Shown: positions 30,340 to 38,005 of the stretch, one piece after another
Layout of the letters: each line of letters starts with the position of its first letter
How positions within the stretch are numbered: position 1 is the stretch's first letter
From: Catenovulum adriaticum
GTDB lineage: Bacteria > Pseudomonadota > Gammaproteobacteria > Enterobacterales > Alteromonadaceae
NCBI RefSeq assembly: GCF_026725475.1
Contig: NZ_CP109966.1
Span: 558,001-622,000 of the forward strand
Direction: 5' to 3'
DNA length: 64,000 nt
Program-made: the position numbers and the translations under genes
The notes under the pieces: generated by a model
What the model was told of the DNA's origin: nothing
Databases searched by the model: none
What the model saw: only the letters and a program-made list of their open reading frames with translations

Positions 30340-31526
30340 TAGCGAACCAATTTGGCCTGGTCCGAGGTTAACATAATGGTTTGTTTCGTATAGCTAGGGC
30401 CGTTCGAGTGGACGTTTCCTTGCTCATCAAACCAAATTGGGTCTATTACCAGACTTGGAATACCACTAGAGTCAATGCCGTGACATGACAACCATAATTT
30501 TCCGTCTGGCCCTGTGAATATGGCATTGTGACCTACTTGATTAAATGGGCTATTTATATCGCCTTGCCAAGTAAATCCAGATTTTTCGGCGGCAATTTTT
30601 GACATCGCACCATAAAAAGGATTATCAGGATTTTTTATCCAAGGTCCTTTTAAAGATTTTGCGGTTGCATAACCAATTTCGTACCCTCGAGTCCAACTTG
30701 AATAAAATAAATAATAAGTATCTTGTCGCTTAACAACATAGGCACCTTCAATACCTATTGAGTCCCATTCGTAATATTTTTTAACTTTAGGTATTGGCCT
30801 GCCATCATAACCGGGCACTTTTAGTAAATTACCATTTTCATCGTAATCAAAATCAACAGGGCCGGGTTTAATCGCACTTTGTGGTTTGGAAAGTAGTGTG
30901 CCTGTGGCTAAGTCGATTTCAGCAAACCCGATACCAAATTCTTTACCTTTATTCCAAAACGCATAGGTTTTGCCATCTTCGTGATAAAAAGTTAAATCAT
31001 TACCTTCGGTTAATGGCTTTTCATCTGTAACAACTTTATATGGCCCTTCAATATGATTAGCAACGGCGTAGCCTGTAAACTGGCCTACATAACCGAGTGT
31101 GTCGTTTCTAGCGTTAAACAAAGCATAATATTTGCCATCAATTTTTTGTACTTCTGGTGCCCAAAAACGGCGGTAGTACCATTTATGTTTTCCAACTGGC
31201 TGGACAATATAGCCTCGACTTTCCCAATTAATTAAGTTTTTAGAACGGTATAAAATAACGCCTTTATTTAATTGACCGCTTGCTTCATCTTCTTGGCGGC
31301 TCCAATGAGGGTAAGATGTACCAGTCATGTACCACCAATCACCATCACGAAACACCTGAGCATCACGCAGGCCGCCTTTGCCTATTCCAGAGGAAATTGG
31401 ATTCTGATAATTAAATGCATATGTTGTTTGTGCTGGAGGCTCATTAGAAACCTGACTGCAAGCAGTAATAAACATGATTGTGCAAAGATAGCTACTCGCA
31501 TGTTGAATGATTGTTTTAAATCTCAA
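30339..31526 (-). CDS. GH43-like lipoprotein glycosidase, probable TTG start
   Basis: The protein of about 395 residues has lipobox ITAC. No ATG lies before the lipobox region. TTG 31526, with GGGGT seven bases upstream, is the best start; TTG 31538 is an alternative with no site. Likely catalytic residues are Asp in GGLRDAQVF, Asp in EGNDLTFY, and Glu in GIEGAYVVK, the GH43/clan GH-F pattern. WWYMTGTSYPHW and RRFWAPEVQ are typical. The subfamily is not one I can name. The gene starts a second transcription segment, with the conserved AT motif at 31552-31570 just upstream. Confidence 0.82.
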   Translation of the reverse strand: MRFKTIIQHASSYLCTIMFITACSQVSNEPPAQTTYAFNYQNPISSGIGKGGLRDAQVFRDGDWWYMTGTSYPHWSRQEDEASGQLNKGVILYRSKNLINWESRGYIVQPVGKHKWYYRRFWAPEVQKIDGKYYALFNARNDTLGYVGQFTGYAVANHIEGPYKVVTDEKPLTEGNDLTFYHEDGKTYAFWNKGKEFGIGFAEIDLATGTLLSKPQSAIKPGPVDFDYDENGNLLKVPGYDGRPIPKVKKYYEWDSIGIEGAYVVKRQDTYYLFYSSWTRGYEIGYATAKSLKGPWIKNPDNPFYGAMSKIAAEKSGFTWQGDINSPFNQVGHNAIFTGPDGKLWLSCHGIDSSGIPSLVIDPIWFDEQGNVHSNGPSYTKQTIMLTSDQAKLVR

Positions 31527-31551
31527 ATCTGACCCCAAAAAATAAAATATT

Positions 31552-31570
31552 AATTATTATAATACAATTA
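31552..31570 (-). promoter_or_regulatory. Conserved AT-rich element before the GH43 pair (internal operon promoter)
   Basis: AATTATTATAATACAATTA differs by one base from the 19-mer at 9533-9551 and, as its complement, at 20362-20380, and points the same way relative to its gene. It contains a TATAAT-type -10 about 30 bp before the start, without a matching -35, as expected at an activator-dependent promoter. Confidence 0.5.
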
Positions 31571-31665
31571 ATTTAACGTAATAAAAAACTCTAGACAACA
31601 AAATTTTAAAAATAGATTGATATTTAAGTTAATCATATTTTAAAACAAAGGTTGAAAATGTATTT

Positions 31666-32808
31666 CTAATCACTGTGTGTGCTCAAATGTTCTGGCAATG
31701 TCCAAGGTTTAACCTTTTTCCAAGCTTCTGGTATGCCTTCTATTGCCAATTTATCGACAAAAGCCTGATCTTCTTCATTAGGTTTAAAACGTGGGTCTAG
31801 CACTGTAACCACAACATCGTCTCGGCTAATTGTAAGTTCAATTGGCACGAGCCATAAGTTCCAGCGATTTTTACCACCGGCTTGTTTTACATAGTCATGA
31901 TCAAATGCTGTAACCCACCACTTTCCGTATGGGTCTTGAACTAAATTGCCGTGACCTGCATTTTTTACCATCATGCGGCGTTTACCGTACGGCCCTTTTA
32001 AGTTTTTTGATACCGCATAATATAAATCATAAGTATCTGTGGGTTCATAGCCATAGCGACCAGAGGCGATATGCAGGTATTTGTCGGCTATTTTTTCAAT
32101 AAGTATGCCTTCGTAGCCCATTTCGTGTTTACCCAAATGTGCCAGCTTTGTTGTAGGTTCGGCCAATTGAGTCATATCTGCGTTCATTTTGCCAATAAAG
32201 TCCGCTTGCCACGCATAATAAATGTCATTACCTTCTTGGTATAAATGCGAATCTATATTGCGCTGCATCATAGGAGGTAGTGCTTGATATGGCCCTTGTG
32301 GTAAACCACTGGTGCTTTTTAACAGAGCATGTCCTCCGCCGTCAGTGCTATGCGGTATCCACCATGTGCCTTGCATATAATGAATTTCAGGTGCCCAAAT
32401 AGCAACCGGGTTGTATTGGTCTTTTACCTTTGAGCTTGCTTTGGTTCGCTCTATATATTTTTGATAATGCCACGAGTTTTGTTGTTTACCGTCAAGATGT
32501 AATTGCCAAACTAAGCCTAGATTTTGCCAATCGACCAAGTTTTTACTGCGCCATAAACGCACGCCCGCTTTATCACCCCAATGTTTACCTGCGGTTGTTC
32601 CGGTTAAGTAGTAATAACCATCTGGCCCTTTTTTAACAAACGGGTCTCGTACTAATTCGTCGAGTGCATTAAATGCTTGATTATGCGCTTTTAATAATTT
32701 GATTTTGTTTGCTTGGGGATCTGACTGATTATTTGCAAAAACTTGCCAGCTTGCACAAACCAAAAGCAGCGTGCATACACGCACGCTGGAATTAATTTTG
32801 TTTTTCAT
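31666..32808 (-). CDS. Secreted GH43-like glycosidase
   Basis: The 380-residue protein has an ordinary signal peptide (cleaved near VFA-NN). It shows the five-bladed propeller pattern: Asp in ELVRDPFVKKG, a middle IDSHLYQEGNDIYYAW, and Glu in GYEGILIEK. WAPEIHYMQGTWWIPHST matches the WAPE motif of GH43 and relatives. It could instead be a GH117-type neighbour in the same fold clan, but the Asp/Asp/Glu layout favours GH43. ATG 32808 lies inside the last 17 bp of the sulfatase gene, so translation is likely coupled. TTG 32811 is the only longer option. It ends 140 bp before the next gene. Confidence 0.82.
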   Translation of the reverse strand: MKNKINSSVRVCTLLLVCASWQVFANNQSDPQANKIKLLKAHNQAFNALDELVRDPFVKKGPDGYYYLTGTTAGKHWGDKAGVRLWRSKNLVDWQNLGLVWQLHLDGKQQNSWHYQKYIERTKASSKVKDQYNPVAIWAPEIHYMQGTWWIPHSTDGGGHALLKSTSGLPQGPYQALPPMMQRNIDSHLYQEGNDIYYAWQADFIGKMNADMTQLAEPTTKLAHLGKHEMGYEGILIEKIADKYLHIASGRYGYEPTDTYDLYYAVSKNLKGPYGKRRMMVKNAGHGNLVQDPYGKWWVTAFDHDYVKQAGGKNRWNLWLVPIELTISRDDVVVTVLDPRFKPNEEDQAFVDKLAIEGIPEAWKKVKPWTLPEHLSTHSD

Positions 32809-34252
32809 CAATTAACACGTCCAATCGGTGCTTAATATAAGGATATTTTTCAATAAGATTAGTACTTTCAGTTGGGTCTTGGCTTAGATCAAACAGCAAA
32901 TCGGTTGCATTGTCTTCTACTCTGCCTGATTTACCTACATTGTTCATACCCTTTTTTATGTATTTCCAATTTTGATAACGCACACCGGCTATTTCATCCT
33001 GATAACTTAAAAATACGATTGGTTGATTTGCTTGTTTCAAATCAAACAAAGGAACTAAACTTGTGCCGTCTAACTGATACTGAGCGCTATCAATGCCTGC
33101 TAATTGTAATATAGTGGGTGCTAAGTCTATGGTTGACGTTATATGTCCCGTTACTTGATTCGCTTTTATTTTACTTGGCATACTCATAATGCCGGGTACA
33201 CGAATGCCACCTTCGTAGTTGGTAAATTTTCCATAACTAAATGGTTTGGCCGAACCTGCATGACTGCCGTATCCTAACCAGGGGCCATTGTCCGAGCTAA
33301 ATACAATTAAAGTATTGTCTAATTGCTTGGTTTGTTTAAGGTGGTGAATAAGCTTACCAAAATAATGATCAATTTCTTCTACTGTGTCGCCATATAAACC
33401 GCCGGCACTTTTCCCTCTAAATTCTTCGCTGGCAAATAAAGGTACATGAGGCATGGCTGGGGTTAAATACACAAAAAATGGTTCACTTGAGCTGTCAATA
33501 AATTCGATCGCTTTTTCAAAATAGCGTTTGGTTAAAGTGCTTTGTTCGGCTGGATATTCAACTATTTTATCGCCTTCAAATATAGGCACTAAATCTCGAA
33601 GTCCTTTTTGTCTTATTAAATTGCGCTTTTTGCCAGCTTGCTGCACAAAAGCTTGATCCGCTCTCGCTTTTTCTAAGCTGTATCCTTGATTAAATTTAAC
33701 TTGTTCAGCAAATTCGTGTTTGTAACCTATATACATGTCATTACTGTATGGAATGCCATAATAGTAATCAAAACCCTGTGCGGTCGGTAAAGTTGTTTTA
33801 AGATCTCCTAAGTGCCATTTACCAATAGCAGCTGTGCGGTAACCTGCAGGTTTAAGCATTTCTGCTAAAGTTATTTGCTCTGGTTTCATGCCCATTGCAT
33901 CTGGAAAATACACCCCGGTCACACCGTTATTTTTAGGTAACTTGCCTGTTAATAAAGCAGCACGCGATGCACTACATACAGAAGATGCGACATAAAAATC
34001 GGTAAAACGCAGGCCTGTTTGTGCAAATTTATCTAAATTAGGTGTTTTAATTTTATCTGCGCCATAACTGGATAAATCGGCGTAACCTTGATCGTCAGTA
34101 AATACCACAATTATATTTGGTTTTTCAGCTTGATTTGAGCTGGTGCTTTTTGTTTTTGCCAGCTCTATTGAGTTGCTACAACTGATCAGTGCACCACATA
34201 TGGTAAGTGGTATCAGTTTTTTTATCGTTATGTTAATTATGTCTTTTAGCAT
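32792..34252 (-). CDS. Lipoprotein S1-type sulfatase (CSASR)
   Basis: The 486-residue protein has lipobox ISC (LISC, Cys25). Asp53-Asp54 (FTDDQGYAD) bind metal and Cys93 in VCSASR is the formylglycine residue, with Ala at the third position, which is allowed. AAIGKWHLGD and FSSDNGPWLGYGSHAGSA complete the active site. It looks like an arylsulfatase-A / galactosamine-6-sulfatase relative. As the first gene of the long leftward operon it probably sits under the main promoter in 34253-34713, divergent from GH27. Confidence 0.93.
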   Translation of the reverse strand: MLKDIINITIKKLIPLTICGALISCSNSIELAKTKSTSSNQAEKPNIIVVFTDDQGYADLSSYGADKIKTPNLDKFAQTGLRFTDFYVASSVCSASRAALLTGKLPKNNGVTGVYFPDAMGMKPEQITLAEMLKPAGYRTAAIGKWHLGDLKTTLPTAQGFDYYYGIPYSNDMYIGYKHEFAEQVKFNQGYSLEKARADQAFVQQAGKKRNLIRQKGLRDLVPIFEGDKIVEYPAEQSTLTKRYFEKAIEFIDSSSEPFFVYLTPAMPHVPLFASEEFRGKSAGGLYGDTVEEIDHYFGKLIHHLKQTKQLDNTLIVFSSDNGPWLGYGSHAGSAKPFSYGKFTNYEGGIRVPGIMSMPSKIKANQVTGHITSTIDLAPTILQLAGIDSAQYQLDGTSLVPLFDLKQANQPIVFLSYQDEIAGVRYQNWKYIKKGMNNVGKSGRVEDNATDLLFDLSQDPTESTNLIEKYPYIKHRLDVLIDEKQN

Positions 34253-34713
34253 ATTTATTCACTTGTTCGCGTTTGATTATATGTATTTTTTCATACCTAA
34301 GATGAATCGCGACAAGCAAAATTTCCTCGATAAACGGCAATTCGTATTGATTTAATGATTAACCGACCCACTTTATATATTCTCACCAAAAGGATAAAAA
34401 TAATTAAAAAGATACTTACAAATACAATTTAAACATGGCGAAATATGAAAAATGACCAACAGCCAGATATAACAATTCGTGTCATTTTGTTAACCATTCT
34501 TGTTTTAAATCATGTCAACACTTAAAGCGTAAACAATTGTTTTTACTCGTAAATAAAAACAAATTAGAGACTAGATACAAATTACCAAGATATAAAGATT
34601 GATAGTCACTCCAATTACTCCGTTTCTCGTTAACAATAACGCTACTTAAAGCGCATTCGCGCAACAAAAGTTATTTATATTACAATTATTCAAGCCAATA
34701 AAAGGGTTTACAC
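34253..34713. promoter_or_regulatory. Divergent control region of the sulfatase/GH43 operon and GH27
   Basis: The 461-bp gap has no credible gene. GTCACTCCAA at 34605-34614 recurs exactly at 37901-37910 before a TonB receptor, at a similar distance from the start. TATTTATATTACAAT at 34672-34686 recurs exactly at 44599-44613 before another receptor. Both are candidate operator or promoter elements. Confidence 0.5.
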
Positions 34714-36300
34714 ATGCAAAACTTTAAAAGTTTATTTGCAACCACTGCCTCCGTATCTGTAATAGTATCGGCGCTTTTAACCAGTGGATGTTCATTAACT
34801 GACAAAACAACCAATACTGAGGCGAAAACAACGTCTAACTCCAATAATTTGTTACTTGAAGTAGCAGAGAAGCCGCCTTTAGGCTGGAATAGTTTTGATG
34901 CTTGGGGTGCCCGCATAAACGAAAAAGATTTTCGTGAAACGGTCGACTTTATGGCTGAGAACTTAAAACCTCATGGTTGGGAATACGCTGTTATTGATTA
35001 TATTTGGTGGAACCCTGCACCGGGTGCACATAATACAAAAGAAAATTACGATCGTCGCCCTGGCCACCCCAATGTATTAATAAATGCAGACGGTTCTTTA
35101 AAAAATCCAGCTGAAGCACCTATGGACGAGTATGGCCGACTGCAACCTGCAGTTGAACGCTTTCCATCATCTACAGGTGGTAAAGGTTTTAAACCTTTGG
35201 CTGACTATGTTCATAGTAAAGGTTTAAAATTTGGTATTCACATAATGCGCGGAATGCACCGCCATGCATGGTATTTGAATACGCCAATTTTGGGTACAGA
35301 TAAAACGGCACGCGACATCGCTAAATTTAATGACCATGCGGGATGGTTAAACAATATGTTTGGTATTGAATATCGAGCAGAAGGTGCACAAGCATTTTAC
35401 GACTCTATTTTTAAACAATATGCACAGTGGGGTGTCGATTACATTAAAGCCGATGACATGATGGGTCAATGTGGTGCGCCTTTCCACAGTTATTATGCAG
35501 GCGAAATTGAAATGATGCGCAAAGCAATTGATAACTCAGGTCGCCCGATGGTATTGAGTTTATCCTGCGGTGAAGCGCCGATTGCACACGCGAATCATTT
35601 AGAAAAAAATGCCAATATGTGGCGCGTATCCGCTGACTTTTGGGATAAATGGAAAGATTTACGTCGCAGTTTCCAGCTATTAGACAAATGGTCACCGTTT
35701 ATTGGTGAAGGCACATGGCCTGATGCGGATATGATCCCGTTTGGTCGTTTATCGTTAGACGATCGCCCACATGGTAAAGAGCGTATGTCGCAATTTACCA
35801 CAGATGAAAAATACACTCTAATGACCTTGTTCAGTATGGCGCGTTCTCCGCTGATGATAGGTGCTGAGTTAAATACTACGCCATTTGAAGAAATTAAAAC
35901 CTTTTTTATGAATGACGAGGTGTTATACGTTAATCAAAACAGCAGCAACAACCGTCAGATCATCCGTTATGACGAAGAAACAGCAAAAAAAGGTGCAACT
36001 GTAAATGACTTTTATGCAGCTTGGTATGCCGAAGACCCTGCCAATGGCGATATATTTATCGCACTGTTCAACTTAGGCGACAAAGTAAAATCTGTTGGTA
36101 TTACCTTTGATATGGAAAATATGCGCGGCACATACAAAGTTCGTGATTTATGGGCGAAAAAAGACATAGGTACCGCCAAAGTTAAATTTGCACAAACATT
36201 ACCGCCTCATGGTGCGGGTTTATACAGATTCAGTAAAGTAGCTGGGTCTTCCGAAGCTTGGGTTATCCCGACTGAAGAAAAATCGCACGACAACCAGTAA
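34714..36300 (+). CDS. GH27 lipoprotein glycosidase (alpha-galactosidase / beta-L-arabinopyranosidase type)
   Basis: The 528-residue protein has a lipoprotein signal (TSGC). A TIM barrel begins at PPLGWNSFDAWG. The nucleophile should be Asp247 (DYIKADD, equivalent to KYD in GH27) and the acid Asp308 (WRVSADFW, equivalent to WRTSGD). A C-terminal beta-sandwich ends the protein. GH27 enzymes retain configuration and release alpha-D-galactose, or beta-L-arabinopyranose in some members; sequence by eye cannot choose. The barrel carries an insertion (HNTKENYDRRPGHPN, NADGSLKNPAEAPMD) longer than in plant enzymes. Transcribed alone before a strong hairpin, divergent from the sulfatase operon. Confidence 0.9.
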   Translation: MQNFKSLFATTASVSVIVSALLTSGCSLTDKTTNTEAKTTSNSNNLLLEVAEKPPLGWNSFDAWGARINEKDFRETVDFMAENLKPHGWEYAVIDYIWWNPAPGAHNTKENYDRRPGHPNVLINADGSLKNPAEAPMDEYGRLQPAVERFPSSTGGKGFKPLADYVHSKGLKFGIHIMRGMHRHAWYLNTPILGTDKTARDIAKFNDHAGWLNNMFGIEYRAEGAQAFYDSIFKQYAQWGVDYIKADDMMGQCGAPFHSYYAGEIEMMRKAIDNSGRPMVLSLSCGEAPIAHANHLEKNANMWRVSADFWDKWKDLRRSFQLLDKWSPFIGEGTWPDADMIPFGRLSLDDRPHGKERMSQFTTDEKYTLMTLFSMARSPLMIGAELNTTPFEEIKTFFMNDEVLYVNQNSSNNRQIIRYDEETAKKGATVNDFYAAWYAEDPANGDIFIALFNLGDKVKSVGITFDMENMRGTYKVRDLWAKKDIGTAKVKFAQTLPPHGAGLYRFSKVAGSSEAWVIPTEEKSHDNQ

Positions 36301-36309
36301 CACCGTCAT

Positions 36310-36342
36310 TATAAGCACCAAATCTTTGATTTGGTGCTTATA
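36310..36342 (+). terminator. Terminator after GH27
   Basis: A 15-bp stem (TATAAGCACCAAATC and its complement) closes a 3-nt loop, 10 bp after the GH27 stop, with a modest T-rich tail. The next gene begins 39 bp later. Confidence 0.65.
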
Positions 36343-36380
36343 GATTTGCTTTTAATAACTTACCTTGGTTAGGTCTCTGT

Positions 36381-37619
36381 ATGAAACATATTCTTGTTCT
36401 ATTGTCCGTTATCATATTATTCATTAATACTGCATACGCTAAACCCAACATCTGGGTGCTAACTGATTTATCAAATCCAACAGATAGGCGTACCGGAGGT
36501 CACCCGCAAAACGACCCTGACGATCAAGTCTCAATGGCGAGTTTATTGCTAATGGCCGATCAATTTAACATTGCTGGCATATCAATTGGTTCAACTGACA
36601 GACAAGATCTCAGAGATCCAATGCCATTTTTTCAAGACATGTTTATAAAGGCCTACACCAACGACATTAGCAATATTAAAGGTACACACGCTTACCAGCA
36701 AAAATTACCTGTTTTTTGGTCAAGCCTTACACGCTCAGGCAAACCCATTCAGTTCAACCACAATGATAATTACATCAACATAGATCATCTAGAAACGATC
36801 AAAAACCTGGCCGATTTCGCATCAAATAACAAAGTGTATGTTTTAAATTGGGGCCCGATGACTGAAGCCGCAATTTTAATTAAACATCTTATTTCGACGG
36901 ATAATCATCGTGCTTTACAAAATACTCATATAATTTCACACTGGACCATGTCATTTATTGCGCAAGGTACACCGCAAGCACCATACAAAGTAGCCAACTG
37001 CACTGATGATTTAAAAGCATGCCACTATTTACATCAACAAGCCGCTAGCAGACATGACGTTAAACTAACTGAATTAGGCTCTATTGGCCAAAGTGGACTG
37101 GTAAACGGTTCGATAAAAAATTTGCTACCTAAAAGCGCTGAAAGTAGCCAATTAGCGCAAATATTTAACCGGGCAAAATTTTATTACGGTAAGCCAGATC
37201 AAAGTGATGCGGCAACCATGTGGGTATTACTGCAGGGTTATCATATTGCTCTAGACGACTTTCAGCACAACGGGAAATTAACACAAGACGAAGAGAGTTT
37301 TTATCAAAAACGCTTTTTACAAGCGGCACCCAATATGATGGAAAGCTTAAAAAATGCCGCGAATAACATGGCTGGTTCAACAATGGACGAAACTAAGATA
37401 TGTGCAGCTTTTACCTATGTATATAAAAAACAGCAACACTACGAGCTATATGCCCCTTATAAAAACATGCGTTATTCAATAGAAGATGATGAAGGAAATA
37501 CCGTCTTAGAGGGTATTGCCAAAGGTGGTAATGAAAAATTGGACTTACCGATAAAAGCAGAAAAATCATACTCAGTAACGGTAGAATATAAAAACTGGCA
37601 CAGTCATTATTGGCTATAA
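36381..37619 (+). CDS. DUF1593 / nucleoside-hydrolase-like secreted protein
   Basis: The 412-residue protein has a signal peptide (AYA-KPN). WVLTDLSN followed by NDPDDQVSMASLLLMADQFNIAGI matches the start of DUF1593, a nucleoside-hydrolase-like fold, where DPDDQ stands for the metal-binding DxDPGxDD loop of true nucleoside hydrolases. YVLNWGPMTEAAILI and HWTMSF fit the same fold. The short C-terminus (about 350-412, YSIEDDEGNTVLEG) may be a small Ig-like domain. DUF1593 proteins recur in PULs without settled function; a glycosidase cleaving C-O or C-N bonds is one idea. It lies between GH27 and a TonB receptor on the same strand. Confidence 0.75.
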   Translation: MKHILVLLSVIILFINTAYAKPNIWVLTDLSNPTDRRTGGHPQNDPDDQVSMASLLLMADQFNIAGISIGSTDRQDLRDPMPFFQDMFIKAYTNDISNIKGTHAYQQKLPVFWSSLTRSGKPIQFNHNDNYINIDHLETIKNLADFASNNKVYVLNWGPMTEAAILIKHLISTDNHRALQNTHIISHWTMSFIAQGTPQAPYKVANCTDDLKACHYLHQQAASRHDVKLTELGSIGQSGLVNGSIKNLLPKSAESSQLAQIFNRAKFYYGKPDQSDAATMWVLLQGYHIALDDFQHNGKLTQDEESFYQKRFLQAAPNMMESLKNAANNMAGSTMDETKICAAFTYVYKKQQHYELYAPYKNMRYSIEDDEGNTVLEGIAKGGNEKLDLPIKAEKSYSVTVEYKNWHSHYWL

Positions 37620-37720
37620 AAAACATAGCAATCATGATCCGAATTCCCGTATTTTAAAAATTTCTTCACAACTGCCGAAGCTAACAACAACTTTCATTTA
37701 GCCGGCAGTAACCTCAGTTT

Positions 37721-37753
37721 ATGTATTACAGGAAAGCTTTCACTGTAATACAT
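37721..37753. promoter_or_regulatory. 33-bp inverted repeat upstream of a TonB receptor
   Basis: ATGTATTACAG and CTGTAATACAT (11-bp perfect arms) flank an 11-nt centre that is itself a palindrome (GAAAGCTTTC). No T-run follows, which argues against a terminator; an operator or a structured 3' end of the DUF1593 transcript are possible. Confidence 0.45.
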
Positions 37754-37900
37754 CAGACTCAGGTCGACGAGACGTTACGTCCTGCCCAAAAGCTTAAGAT
37801 TCCCTCAATACCCAATATTTATTACGACGCTTAATTAGAACTAAACCTATTAACGCTTAATTTTATTGGCCTAGAAGCGCAACTTAAAAAGAGACAAATG

Positions 37901-37940
37901 GTCACTCCAAAACATTGTTAATAATATATTATAATAACTC
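37901..37940 (+). promoter_or_regulatory. Promoter elements of the TonB receptor at 38006
   Basis: GTCACTCCAA (37901-37910) is repeated exactly before GH27. ATATATTATAATAACTC (37924-37940) is repeated with one change at 40780-40796. The second contains TATAAT at 37930-37935, about 70 bp before the ATG. Apart from these and the inverted repeat at 37721, the 386-bp gap 37620-38005 shows nothing else. Confidence 0.5.
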
Positions 37941-38005
37941 GAGTTTTTGGTTACCACTAACGATAAGCAAACAACATTGGTCAATAACAAAAAGCTGAGG
38001 GAAAG

